NCBI RefSeq assembly: GCF_032062135.1
Contig: NC_092861.1
Coordinates: 59,479,572-59,543,571 of the forward strand
Reading direction: 5' to 3'
From: Pyxicephalus adspersus
Taxonomy: Eukaryota > Chordata > Amphibia > Anura > Pyxicephalidae
DNA length: 64,000 nt
A program made the position numbers and the translations under genes. Positions 13,101-24,297 of the stretch are shown here, piece after piece (the first letter of the stretch is position 1; each line of letters opens with the position of its first letter). A model generated the notes under the pieces. It was not told where the DNA came from. It saw only the letters and a program-made list of their open reading frames with translations, and searched no databases.

Positions 13101-16100
13101 AAACAACACACAGACAGCATACTTATTGCTTCATAACACTGTGCCAAGGGTTCTTGATCTGTGTTTAGGTTCATTTTCTCACAGATGTCCCTACTGAAGT
13201 ATCCACTCTTTTCTGTTATGGTGATAAAACACATCCAACATCCTGCTCTTCTTTTCCATAGAGTAAACATTGTGCAGTATTCTGAGCAGAGATATTTCAC
13301 AGGCTGGTAGAAATGTGTCTTCTCCATACATGGTCACCTGATTGAATGACAGAGGAAGTATTTGTATATACATGTGTCATAAAATAGGAAAATGATTCCT
13401 GTATACATCTCTGCCTTATATTTAACTTGTCTTATGTGAAAGTGAACTACCATGCCAAAACTAATCTAGCTGCCATATATTAATAGTAACATATAAGTAA
13501 TGCTTTATTAAATACTTTCATTGGGGGGGGTTGGTTACGCAATGACAGAGTGAGCTCGTATTAAACACGTTCACAGTATTTAATCTTCTCTGACTGTAAA
13601 TATTTTTATAGCAGTAAATTTAAAAAAATGAACATCATTTATACCAATTTACAGACACATTTTTCTTAAACATATATATTTATATTTTTTCATCTTTAAA
13701 AAGTGTTTTGGTGTGTTGGATGGCTGCCTTTCTTTTGGGCATGTTCAGATGTGCATTGGAATCAAGTGATCCCACAAGACTTCCGGTGGTTACCAGCTGG
13801 TGGGTTGCTCAGACTACAGCATTGGTACTTAGAGAACCAGTGTGCACAGATATGACAGTGGGTGTCAGTGAGCAGTACTGAACTGATCACTTCTGTCCTC
13901 ATTAATTCTTTATGGGGCTGCCATAGAAGAAAATTCATGTAGTTGAATCCTTGAGGCAGTGGTTCACTGGCATACTGGCATGAGGAAATAATATCTGCAA
14001 CTGCAATCTCTCTTCAGATCCAAAAATCCCCATATTAGGTCTCTCTCCCCAGTCTGCTACATCATCAGTGCATCCTTTAGGAGCTGCAAGTACCAATTAT
14101 ATAGTAACTGGGAAGTGGGGAAATCTGGGCCAAAGCAAGCTGGAGCAGATACAACATCAATAAGGGTCAGTTGCTGAGGATTCTAAAGATAAATAACAGC
14201 AAAGATTTTATTTAGTGGGGAAGGTAATGGTTTAACTATCTTACAATGATATATGTGTATAAAGCCAAAAAACAAAATAGAAAAAAGCTAGAAACCTTGT
14301 TTTTATTTGAGTGAATGTCGGGACATTTGGGGAAGTCTTCCAATAGGGACACAATGTCTGTCAAAGAGAATTTCCATTACTCTATAGAGATTTCCTCTCA
14401 CTACTTGTATCTACAGGACTGAAAATAAAACATACACAATGGGAAATAAGAGGACAAAAATCTGTCTATGTTTAAACCTTCAATACTCCAAATCCAAAAA
14501 TATTTTTAGATGCACTTTAATCTTTTTCTTAATGTAACAACTTTGTCTCTAAGCCATAACATGAGATGATGTCCAAGTCCAGAAGTCCAAGTTATTCTCA
14601 TCTATACAGACACTAGCAAACCACACAAATTTTTCCTATTGGTTGTGCTGAATATTAACATTTTGCTTTTTTTTTAATACAAAAATTTCAAGCAATCCAT
14701 TCTCAACTTTTCTTTGACAGAGCCGTACAGAACTTATCGCTCACCTCAAGGATCAGCTACAAGAAATGAAAGCCAAAACCAACATGGAAGGAAAGTATGT
14801 AAAGAAGGACACAGAACTTCAAGTGTCCCAGACACAGAAAAAGTGCAGTATAGCAGAATCAGACCTGCAAATGGAGATTCAGGTGAGAACTGGACAGACA
14901 CAGTAATATTGAGAGTATGGTAGTCTACGTAGGCTCATAACAGTGTTAACCTGTAATTCCTCTGCATATCACAACACTCATTACTCAACACTCATTATTT
15001 ATTTAATAAATTGCAGAAATAAAATATAAAAACTACGCAGATTCAATACAACTGTGTTAAAATGTTATATCCATAAAGGTACAAAAATGAGGAAGGTTTA
15101 GACACATATCTTGTGTACACTTTTTTTTAAACTATAAACCAGAGCTCAATAGATAGATCACTACATCCAAGGAATACTGTGGTATTGCTATTGAGTTTTC
15201 ATTGTTTCTGTATTACTGCATTTGGCACATATAATTTATTACTTGAACTTTAGGCTACTGTATAAAACATTCTGTACCAATTTAAATCTAACAAACTCGC
15301 TCTACAGAAAATTAAAGAAAAGATGGACGAAGAGACAAGAGTTCATGTGGAGATTGAAAACTTCCTTAGGCAACACCAACAAGTGAGTTGCACTGAAGTC
15401 TCAGCCATAAGAATTCAGAGGAAACCCAGCCATGTTTTCTAGAAGTCTGTGTCTACACTAATGAAATCCATGTGGCTTAGTGCAGTGTTTCCCAACCTTT
15501 CTTAGTCGCGGCACATATTTTACAATTAGAAAAATCCCACGGAACACCATCAAAAAGTCAGACACGTAAATTAGCTACCTGCTGCCATCTAGTGGAAGAG
15601 TTTTTTTTGGTTCTGCCTATCACTATACATCGCTGGTATAGACAAATGAAGACAAATTTTTTGCAGTAAATAAATCAATTTGGGACCAATTAACTGAAAT
15701 TGGATAATTTCCCACGGTACACCCGAAGATCTCTCAAGGCACACTAGTGTGCCGCGGAACAGCAGTTGAAAAACACTGGCTTAGTGTATGATAATGATGG
15801 TTTAGTAAAAGTTTTGTGGTGATTTATTTTCCTTTACTAGTGATGACATATCATTTATGAAGTGCCAATTTTAGTTTAAGCAAAGATTGTCTAGCAGCTC
15901 CTGATACTTTTGGGTAATAGTTCAGAAATGCATCCTCTTTGTTAAAAAATAATCCCCTGTAAAACTGTGTTCATTGCTCGTTGAACAGATATCTCAGTAT
16001 TCATGTATAATAGCACTTTTATTGGTTTATTTAAAACAGAATCAGGCAAACAGTTGAAAGAAAAAGTAAGAGAGTAATTTTACACACAGTGTACATTTTT

Positions 16101-18534
16101 TGTGAAATCACAGCAATGTGGAGTTGTCTAATAAAGCCCTGACATTGAACTTTTCATAGCACACTTCACATATGTAGCTATATGTTACAGGGGCTGTTTC
16201 CAGAATAAAGCACTGATTTTTTTTATCTGTATAGAACAATGACACGTTCTGTTTTGCTCTTTTGTGCATTCAACCAAAACATCTGAAAAATGTCATTTGA
16301 ATACATGACGCATACCGCTGCACCAATTAGAGTGGTATGGACAACTACTCTAGAACAAGGCAGAGTGCAGCCTAGTCAGATATTGCATTTAGCATATTTT
16401 CTAAGAGGGTCAATAATTTTATATTTTCTGTCAAACAGGAATTAGAAGAGAAGTTGGAGTACTGGATGGAGAAGTATGACAAAGACACAGAAGAAAAACA
16501 GGCTGAATTGAATGCCTTAAAGACAGCCAGAGTTAATGATCTCACATTGCTACAGGATCTGGCTAAGCAAGTAAGGGCAAAAAGTCATATATGAACTGGA
16601 AGCAGTCATAAAATACAATGCACATTCTGTCTTATTCAAAACACTTGCTGTGTCTAATTCCATAGGGAAATGCCTTTTTAATTTTAGCCAAGTGTCTGTA
16701 AATCTTGGAAGTCTCAGGCTTTATACCAGCTATTTCTTAATTTTTAAATATATAAAATAGTTTTTCTTGGGATAAAATTACCAATTGTAGGTAAACAGTT
16801 AACATTGTGATGACTGTAAAATCCTCTATTGTTTTAGTATTCAAGTCATTTAAGTCCATGCCCCAGCGCCTATTGATTTCTCATGACCTTGTCCCTTTAA
16901 TACTGCTAGGGTCTAATTTCACTTTGGAAGTACTATAGGATTCTATCTGCAGTTTCCCCTCCAGAAATTCTCTGTGCAGTATTCACACAATCTGCATGTT
17001 AAAGTCTATCCTCAGCCAAAACAGTCTGCAAAGTATGTGCAGTAATTCCCCATTTGTCAGCCAGTACAGAATGATGGAAACCTCTTGCCACCATATGTGC
17101 ATTAACCCAGATTGCAGTGTATGTGTGTCATCCCACAAATATCCTAATATATCAATGTATAAGCATTAACCCCTTGGCAACCATTCAGGGTCATGTGGGT
17201 TATTCCTACAGCAATTATTCCTCAGCACCTAGTTTCCAAAACTTGCTCTTCAAGCCCTGTCCATATTTACTCCTGTGCACCCAGGCCCCAGCTAATGGTC
17301 CCTAACCCCTCAGTACTTATTAATATTATTATTAACCAAAGTTTTGTGCATTACTCCACAGCTCCTAGTTAGTGGTGTATGTGTGTTATTTGCTCATCTG
17401 CCACTACCCAGCACTTTCATTTCACAGAGATTTTTCCAGTAATATGGTCATTGACCCTGCTGTATCATGACAATACTCCTGTAATCTTACTCTTATCCTC
17501 TGCTTTAAGCACAGATTTTCAAAGAAAAAAGGAATTTTAAAAAGGTGCAAATAAATATAACACTCAATTTATGTAATGGATGTTTATTAACTAAATTTAT
17601 GCAATACATACTTAACTTGAATGTATTTAATGGTCCCATATATTCAAATATTCTACAGAGAACTTATGTTAACTCTTGTGGCCATTTCCTAGCACAATGA
17701 TCACCAACCTTTTCGTACCTGCGAACCACTAAAGTTACCGGCTCCGGACTGGCCAGAGCCACAGACAAAATTTTCCTGCGGACCACCGGTTGGCAACCGC
17801 TGCCCTAGCATATGCGTTTAACCTCTCAGAGCAGCACATATAGCTTGGGCATATCTTTTAAGGTTTTTCCCCATGCCAGCTTAGACCTCAGTGTGCTTAT
17901 ACCTCCCAGTAAAATGAAGGACAGTTGTATGTTCATTTTTAAAATGCACTTTTATTACACCATTTATCACACCATGCACACTTTTAACCACAAGTATGCT
18001 GTTATCTTTCTCCTTAAAAAATCCATGTATGCCAAAATGTTTTTATTCATTTAGGAAAATTCTTAAATGAATGTATTAGATTTAACAGAACATTAACACA
18101 AGGCTGAAAACCTTTTTACCTCTGCAGTATGAGAATTATGAGAAGGTTATTATTGAAGATCGTCTTCAGAAGGAAAAAGCACAGCAGCAGAAAAAACAGG
18201 AACAATTGGAGCTATCCTGTGCCATCAAGGTAATTACTCCAATAATATTCTCCAATGTTTTATACAACTTTTTAGGATTGTATTGTATGCATTAATACAT
18301 GACATTGTATTACTTATTAGAACTGTGTATTTCTCTAAAAAGGATTCTGGTAGGTTTTCATACAGATACAACTGTTGCAATAATTACTCTTGTCTTTAGA
18401 TCCAAGCATGGTGGAAAGGTACAATGGTGCGAAAAGGCCTTGGCCCTTACAAGAAAACCAAAAGCAAGAAAGGCAAGGAAAAGGGCAAAAAAGACAAAAA
18501 AGGCAAGAGCAAAAAGGCAGGAAAAAAGAAGTGA
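7034..18534 (+). CDS. IQCG: IQ motif-containing G (dynein regulatory complex subunit 9)
   Basis: IQCG/DRC9 is a subunit of the nexin-dynein regulatory complex of motile axonemes and binds calmodulin through an IQ motif. Nine coding exons (7034-7147, 10920-11167, 11609-11737, 12219-12300, 14721-14882, 15308-15382, 16439-16570, 18128-18229, 18400-18534) join with no frame break and give 392 residues. Residues about 130-340 are strongly charged coiled coil, with family motifs such as [13 protein letters not shown] and [15 protein letters not shown]. The IQ motif ([15 protein letters not shown]) is split by the last intron, and the tail is lysine-rich. The human protein is 443 residues. The missing part is the poorly conserved N-terminus, because an in-frame TAA at 7019-7021 precedes the first ATG at 7034. 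An undetected upstream exon using a later acceptor would change the start. Confidence 0.95.
7409..7527. mobile_element. hAT MITE remnant
   Basis: The right end reads GGAGTTTGCCGACCCCTG, the mirror of the CAGGGGTC..CAAACTCC ends seen in hAT MITEs. The left part is GC-rich (CCAACCCGCGGGTTGCC), but no matching terminus or 8-bp duplication is clear. Confidence 0.5.
7575..10110 (+). mobile_element. L1-like LINE, 5'-truncated, inactivated
   Basis: A broken ORF2 reads along the plus strand. [15 protein letters not shown] and [13 protein letters not shown] are reverse-transcriptase blocks (7660-7945). The catalytic FADD/YADD box is YTDD (8032-8043). The 8310-9521 segment carries the downstream region and a C-terminal CxxC..H..C motif ([18 protein letters not shown]). 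The element ends with an AATAAA hexamer near 10078 and A-rich sequence. Frameshifts at about 7940, 8290 and 8565 separate the pieces. It is intronic in IQCG; limits are approximate. Confidence 0.9.
10120..10640. repeat. Unclassified GC-richer dispersed-repeat-like segment
   Basis: Composition and word content differ from the surrounding intron (CAGAGTCGGGGTC, CAGCTGCACGCAG, CTCCGCAAGCTGCAGGACGG). It ends in a poly(T) tract at 10622. No termini or coding could be identified. Confidence 0.35.
10920..11167 (+). CDS. IQCG: IQCG coding exon 2
   Basis: Acceptor TTATTTCAG, donor GTGAGC. 248 bp from [15 protein letters not shown] to [10 protein letters not shown] plus two bases of Arg. The ending matches the family's ETLKKIQIDR. 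The middle is less conserved. Confidence 0.92.
11609..11737 (+). CDS. IQCG: IQCG coding exon 3
   Basis: Acceptor CTAACAG, donor GTGAGA. Encodes (R)[18 protein letters not shown] to KVNFYNIID, a close match to the family's QFFSDVIADTIKELQ..MHFYDII block. Confidence 0.95.
12219..12300 (+). CDS. IQCG: IQCG coding exon 4
   Basis: Acceptor TTTTTAATAG, donor GTAATG. Encodes (R)[17 protein letters not shown] to EKKVELQ, the start of the long coiled coil. Confidence 0.95.
12314..12535. mobile_element. Divergent hAT MITE
   Basis: Starts CAGTGTTTCTCAACCAATGT and ends TCAGGAAACGCTG; the termini are imperfect inverted repeats (about 10 of 13). Flanks GTATAGAA and GTATCAAG agree at 6 of 8 positions, as expected for an old 8-bp duplication. 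Internal words (CATTCTTCCCACTGGCC) resemble the element near 32.8 kb. It begins 13 bp after IQCG coding exon 4. Confidence 0.65.
12544..14720. other. IQCG intron 4, remainder
   Basis: AT-rich non-coding sequence between the MITE and coding exon 5. A short poly(G) tract lies near 13523. I see no gene here. Confidence 0.6.
14721..14882 (+). CDS. IQCG: IQCG coding exon 5
   Basis: Acceptor TTCTTTGACAG, donor GTGAGA. 54 codons, [19 protein letters not shown] to [10 protein letters not shown]. It contains the best-conserved DQLQEMKAK segment. Confidence 0.97.
15308..15382 (+). CDS. IQCG: IQCG coding exon 6
   Basis: Acceptor CTCTACAG, donor GTGAGT. 25 codons, [20 protein letters not shown] to QHQQ, matching EEARTHTEIEMFLRKEQQ in the human protein. 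Confidence 0.96.
15483..15778. mobile_element. hAT MITE with perfect 8-bp TSD
   Basis: Starts CAGTGTTTCCCAACC and ends AGTTGAAAAACACTG as inverted ends. Identical flanks GCTTAGTG at 15475-15482 and 15779-15786 prove the boundaries. 296 bp, non-coding, with internal CGCGGCACA..GTGCCGCGG complementarity near the ends. It sits in the IQCG intron after coding exon 6. Confidence 0.92.
16439..16570 (+). CDS. IQCG: IQCG coding exon 7
   Basis: Acceptor TGTCAAACAG, donor GTAAGG. 44 codons, [18 protein letters not shown] to LLQDLAKQ, highly conserved. Confidence 0.97.
16571..18127. other. IQCG intron 7
   Basis: 1.5-kb intron. The only recognisable insertion is the small hAT MITE at 17695-17802. I see no exon. 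Confidence 0.6.
17695..17802. mobile_element. Short hAT MITE
   Basis: Starts CAATGATCACCAACCTTTT and ends CCGGTTGGCAACCGCTG (inverted ends). Flanks TCCTAGCA and CCCTAGCA agree at 7 of 8 positions. At 108 bp it is a short member of the group at 23943 and 52581, in reverse orientation. Confidence 0.75.
18128..18229 (+). CDS. IQCG: IQCG coding exon 8
   Basis: Acceptor CTCTGCAG, donor GTAATT. 34 codons, [17 protein letters not shown] to ELSCAIK. The last residues begin the IQ motif. Confidence 0.96.
18400..18534 (+). CDS. IQCG: IQCG coding exon 9 (terminal)
   Basis: Acceptor TGTCTTTAG. Encodes [19 protein letters not shown], then a tail rich in KGK/KKDKK repeats, ending AGKKK with TGA at 18532. 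This completes the IQ motif. The basic tail is typical of the family. Confidence 0.96.
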   Translation: MQAWWKGTMVRKGLGPYKKTKSKKGKEKGKKDKKGKSKKAGKKK

Positions 18535-18731
18535 CTTCAAAAAAAATGTACATATTAGAAAAAAAAAAAAAAAAGGTATACAAACTTTGCACAGTGATTT
18601 TATAGTGGGTAAAACAGGAATAAATTATCTTCCATGTTTGAATTGTACCTAGATCTGATTATATTTTTCTTCTCAGCGCTCATACTTTGTACCATCACAC
18701 GCTAACTGAAGAGATATTCCATACATGTTAA

Positions 18732-18737
18732 AATAAA
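18732..18737 (+). other. IQCG: IQCG poly(A) signal
   Basis: AATAAA, about 200 bp after the IQCG stop codon and before the downstream LINE insertion. It is the only canonical hexamer in that interval. Confidence 0.65.
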
Positions 18738-18894
18738 TGTTTCCTCAATCATCTTCCAGGACATCAAGCCTACTTTATGTACCTGTTCTAGAAAATTCCT
18801 AAAGAGGACGCTACTGATAAAACAGGGAATGTATTCTTCACCAAAGTGTATCAAAATTTCTGGTGCAATTCTCTTTTAAATTGTCCGCCATCCT

Positions 18895-19987
18895 ATGCCC
18901 TCTCCCTCACCCAGGCATCTAGGTTTACAGAAATTACATCCTTTGAGAGGATATGCATGCATGGCACATATACTAAAGGGCTGGTTTCTTCAATTTACCG
19001 CCTCCTTCATACAAGTATACGAGGGATTTCTGGAAAATTTGCATATATGGTGGTCAGATATCTGGGAAGCAGCACAAAAGAGCTCAATCTGTACATTATA
19101 TAAGGAAAATCTGTACAAAATAATATTTCAATGGTATCACACACCGGATGTATTACACAGGTTGTTTCCTGCTGTGGACCCTATTTGTTGGCGATGTGGG
19201 AAACAGCGGGGAACTCTGGAACATGTGTTCTGGTACTGGCCCATTATTCAGAGTTATTGGGACCGGGTCCATAAGCTGCTTCAAGATGAAACTCAACAAC
19301 AGCTGACACTGGATCCGCTTAACCATCTATTGGGGCTACCCTTAACGGGCCTCCCCAAACTTACTAGTAAACTGATTGCCCATATACTGGTGGCAGCTCG
19401 CACCCGGATTCCAACCAGATAAAAATCCACCTTGCCTCCCTCTTTAGAGGATTTATATACCCATATCCTGGATGTTCGCCTAATGGAATATCTTACGGCC
19501 CTTATACAAAACGAACTGGATAGATTTGAATTGATCTGGGATCCATGGGATGCCTTCTACTCACAATTGCAAGTCTAGGGATTAGTTGTGCACACTTTTC
19601 TCTGGAATACGTTACTAATATTGCCCCCCTCCCCCCTCTTATTGTTCCTGGATGTTAATATTATGACTTCCTACATGTTCTTGTTTTTATTGTTTTTTTT
19701 TTTTTATTGTTTTTTTTTTTTACTTTCATTTATTCTTATTTTTTTTTTTCCTTTCTTTTTCTTATGGTTTGTTTCCAGCAATACCGGGTGGGATTCTATT
19801 TTGGACTCTGGACTCAATATTATTTGACCGTAGCATCGCTACCTTGGACAAGGACACACAACAATCAAAGTATATGTCTTACCCCCCCATGTTTATTTGT
19901 ACTATGCATATTGACCCTTTACCTGTATTGCTGTGTTCCTTGTTTAGGTTTACAAAAAATTCAATAAAAACTCAGTTTCAAAAAAGA
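18895..19987 (+). mobile_element. 5'-truncated L1-like LINE with 17-bp TSD
   Basis: Encodes only the C-terminal part of ORF2: a YKIIFQWYHTPDVLHR-type motif, then CWRCGKQRGTLEHVFWYWP with a degraded CxxC..H..(C) pattern. It ends with AATAAAAACTC and an A-rich tail. The 17-bp direct repeat AAATTGTCCGCCATCCT flanks it (18878-18894 and 19988-20004), the signature of target-primed reverse transcription. It lies between IQCG and the 3' side of LRCH3. Confidence 0.93.
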
Positions 19988-20545
19988 AAATTGTCCGCCA
20001 TCCTTGCTTTTTGTCTCAGTTGAACTCGTGTGACGAAGTATGGCTCTTTTAGGCAATTTTACCAATTGTGGATTGAGTTGGAATTGAAACTACAAGGAGA
20101 GGGGACTGAAACTACTTTGACTCAACGGGGTAGAAATAACTGATCACAATTAATGAAAATGCTGCCTTTTTTCAATAGCTGGTATGAAAGTTGTCAAGTT
20201 CCAGTCCAGTGTTTGTTCCATCAAATTCAGATGATATTTGATATATTGCTTGTTTTCAGGCATTCACTTTAAAATGTAATTTTTTGATTTCTGGTCAATG
20301 GAAAGTGGTTAAAGCTGCAGCATATGTGTCCAGCTCTGGAGATCCCTAATGGTACCCTTTAGACATCTTTGCATGGCCTATACTATTACCTTCCAGGGTA
20401 CAGAGGTAAGAGATTTTTTTGCAGAATTGCTTGTAATCCCTAAATATAGGCAAATAACATGAAACAAGGTACATTTACAGTTATCCTTTAGGTTGCAGAT
20501 CTTTCATGACAAATCAGACACCAAATACAGCTGCAAAGGTACATG

Positions 20546-20551
20546 TTTATT
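20546..20551 (-). other. LRCH3: Candidate distal LRCH3 poly(A) signal
   Basis: AATAAA on the minus strand, followed downstream by T/G-rich sequence (TTTGGTGTCTGATTTGTC). It would give a 3' UTR of about 7.5 kb. Other hexamers nearer the stop (for example near 27790) are equally possible. Confidence 0.3.
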
Positions 20552-22241
20552 CAAACTTTTCATGTATCTTTCTGACAGAAAAAAAAGTATATTAGACAAT
20601 TTGAAGAAGATCTACTACATGTACAGACACAAATATATACTTTTAACAGTCTCAAAACATGGAATGTATTTACAGAAATAAACAACCAGTACAAAGCATT
20701 GTGTATTGTCATGTTTACAGAAGTTGATTTCCCAACCCATTTTGTCTATCTGTACACGTTTTATATACCCAAACCCCCATAAACAAATACACAAATATAA
20801 TTTAAAAGCCAAGCAAACCTGGTGAGGGTTCTAAGCTTTTGTTATAATTCTAAATTGGTTGTAAAACCACACATAACATAGTAAAGGAACCAAGTACTGA
20901 GTGTGTCTGTGCTAAACACGTCTGTTATTCTTACATAAACTCTGTGCATTGGGACAAAATTACCATTACATAAACTCTATTCAATGGGACACTCATCTGT
21001 TAGCAGGAAATCTTTTAATGCTGAAACTTGTCAAATGCTGCTTTGTTCTTTGGAAATAGAGGCCAAAATTAGCTAAAGTACTTGATTTGTCAATTACTTT
21101 TTTAATACAGAATGGCACACAGGAGGCAATGATCTGAACTGTCAATGTCACAGGATATCAAACCTGTATTATGTTTATATGAAATCTATGGATATGAAAA
21201 GCACTAGAAGGGTGTATCTTTTTTAACAGAAATATCAAAATGCAGTCCCTACTGGATACAGAACACGGGAATAAAAGTAATTATTACAGTAAGGTATGTG
21301 TGCAAACACTTTTTGTTTTTTAAATAAAAGCCTCCGATCATGAGGATAAATGGGGGTTTAGGCTGTGCTGAATTATTAGGCCTGAGTGGGGTTGTGTCAA
21401 TGGCATCATGGTTTCTGAGATGATTCAGAATTATTTGACAGCTGCAATGTGTAAGCATTTTGCAAGCGAAAACAAAAACTATTGAAATGGCCCTAAAAAC
21501 TAACCCTACAACTAACACAATTTATAAAGTTACTCTGAATTCTGTGGCTTGGTCAATTTATACTCACTTGTCTGAAGTAGGAAAGTTTTACTTTCAAATT
21601 GAAATGCTGCCTTTCCATTAAAAATACCGATTTCCCCATATCGGAGATCCTAATAAATATTTTCCTTCTAAATACCAAACAATGTTGCTGTAACACCTCA
21701 GTAAACGTGCACCAGATCTTGAAACATTCAGACCAGTAAACATTCCAGAAATCACCTAAACCTTATAGTAAAAGCAGCTACAAATGGCATGCATTTATTT
21801 AGTTTGCAGAGAAATGCATTCATGTCATTCCAAATATTTTACTACACTGTTCGGTAGTGCAGGTGTGACCCCAATGACAACTATTGATAAGCAAAGCAGT
21901 ACACTGATTGTATAGTTTGCCCAGTTGATACAAGTGACCATTGTATTTCAAGATACATCATTCAGAAGATATTTCTTCAATACATAAATGTCATCAAGAA
22001 TGATTTATATGTGTAGGGGTATATATGTCTAAGGTGTGCCCTTTTTGTGGAGGTGTTTGTCCATGTGACACTGTGTGAGTGTGTGAAAAAGGTGGTAGGT
22101 TATCTTCTCAACAGGGACATTAAACAAACCTGACAGATTTGAATACTTTTGTACTCAACCCTTAACACAAAAAATGGACAAAACTGGCTGGCATTGGACC
22201 TTGTCCAATATATTCTATTATCTTCTAAATAACTTGTCATT

Positions 22242-22262
22242 CCCCCCCCCCCCCCCCCCCCC
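22242..22262. repeat. Poly(C) tract
   Basis: About 21 consecutive C on the plus strand; it would be poly(G) in an LRCH3 transcript. Confidence 0.9.
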
Positions 22263-23015
22263 AAAGGATGCATGAATAGAAAAAAGTAAAATAATATTTT
22301 ACGGATAAGAAAAGTGAAAGTGATACCAACAAAAAATTTAAGCTACCAAACTAAAACAGTGAAAGGCATTTATAAAGCATTTACAAAAACTGGGTGATGC
22401 CATTTCTTTATGAACAGCGTTTTACATTAGGAATTTATGCGTTAAAATCAGTATAAATGTATGAAAAATGCTAATAAAATTACCATACAAACATGTATGG
22501 CTTACAAATAAAATGGTTGGGGGAGCTGCAATGCACTCACACCCTGAAACCTGGTAGAAGGTTATATTGTGTATATTTACAGTGATTTTCATACATTCAA
22601 TTCTTTGCGGCATAGAGGGAGATTCAAGATTGTCATCAAGTGGAATTATTTGTAATTGACAGCCTTGCTGTCCTCTTTGGGTTTATTATTTTGTAGACAT
22701 CTTACAATGGAGATGAATCTGAAATTTTCATACAATATATTACACCAGTATATCTCCAATATCAATTTTTTTTAAAGAAACTTCATTTCATAAAATAGTA
22801 AAATAATATGAACATAGTAAGGCATTTGTCTTATAGAGTAATAAAGGCACAGACCTTTCCTACTAGAAGAAAGATCAGGGGATTGCTATACATGGATGGC
22901 CTCCTTTACAAGGAGTATGTTAAATATAAATGTTAATTACATGTGTGTAGTTTTACAAGCATCTGAACAGAAAAAAACAAATATCACTTCCTAGAACCGT
23001 CCTAATGCTCTAAAG

Positions 23016-23704
23016 CAGGGGTGTCAAACTCAAATACACAGAGGGACAAAATTAAAAACTTATACAAAGTCGCGGGCCAACCTTGAAATGTATTGAAAAA
23101 ATTGAGGAGATTTTTCCTGCTCATTAGATGTAAAGCCTTTTCATATGGAAACAAAGAGGTTTTGCTTCACATCCAAACTGGAAAAAGCCTATAATAGAGA
23201 AAGAGGCATAACATTTTCTTTTTTAAATTTTATGCCTTTTTCTCTATTTGTATGTTTCCGAGTTAAATTTTAATGGTAACCTTTTTGCACAGGCTAACAA
23301 TAATAAAAACAACAAATATTCTTTTATGAAAATCCAACCATACTTGTCCATGCCTTGGAGTAGCAAGGAAAAGTACAGCTGAGAGGGAGTGCTGGAAACG
23401 CCAGACACGGCCAATGCGGAGCTAAATCTTATAAGTGGCCCGCAGCTGAAACTCCCTCTTCACTGAAATAGCGCCGCTACTAAAATTCTTGGTATTATTT
23501 GCTTTTATAAAACAGTCCAATGGGGCCACGCATAGGCAGAGCCCCCTGGTCTATAGATGCGAGTGATGCCGGGAATTGTAGAAGCAGCGCTATTTCAATG
23601 CAGTAGCGGCCCAGCTGCAGTTCATTTTTAGGATTCCTCTGGGGGCCAAAAAAAGGCCGTTGGGGGCCACATTTGGCCCCCGGGCCAAAGTTTGACACCC
23701 CCTG
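23016..23704. mobile_element. hAT non-autonomous element, 689 bp, perfect TSD
   Basis: Starts CAGGGGTGTCAAACTCAAAT and ends CAAAGTTTGACACCCCCTG. Identical 8-bp flanks CTCTAAAG lie at 23008-23015 and 23705-23712. There is no transposase ORF. A second copy in opposite orientation is at 38401-39025. Confidence 0.93.
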
Positions 23705-23942
23705 CTCTAAAGGATGTAAAAGGTAAAAAACCTATACAAATTGTCAGTTAAAACCACATACAGTAAATCGGTACTACATCCAGTAGGTATCTACAGACAA
23801 AGAAAAACCAATTAAAAAAAAAACATCTAATCTAAAATCACCAATCTCACAAGGACAAGATTGGCAGAACCAGACAAATCTTATAAAAGGGGTGCAGTAA
23901 AAAAATGGCCACTATTGTTTGAGTCCTTTATGTTGTCTATAT

Positions 23943-24297
23943 CAGCGCTTGCCAACTGGTGGTCTGTGAGAAAATGTTTGGGGGTCCGCGGCTCTGGCGA
24001 GCGGGGTCAGGAGAGGGACCCTGCATAGAGGAACGCACAGGCCAGAGCCGCGGACCATGCCCCCTGTACAGTTCCCAGGCTCGGGTAAGTGGGTGGGCTG
24101 TGTCCCTGGACACAATCCGCCCACTTTCCCATTGCAGGCTCAGATTTGCAATGGGAGAGTGGGTGGGGTTATGTCATGATGACATCACTTTGGGGGAGGT
24201 TTCTCCCCCTTTGAGTGACACGCGTCATCCCACACATGCGCGGTCAGGAGCCAGTGATTTTAGTGGTTTGCGGGACCGAAAAGGTTGGCAACCACAG
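23943..24297. mobile_element. hAT MITE with perfect 8-bp TSD
   Basis: Starts CAGCGCTTGCCAACTGGTGG and ends AAAAGGTTGGCAACCACAG. The repeat GTCTATAT flanks it (23935-23942 and 24298-24305). The ORF across it is incidental. Same group as 52581 and 17695. Confidence 0.92.

Noticed and set aside
18335..18652. Lysine- or phenylalanine-rich ORFs on both strands around 18.4 kb
   Set aside because: These are shadows of the last IQCG exon in other frames.
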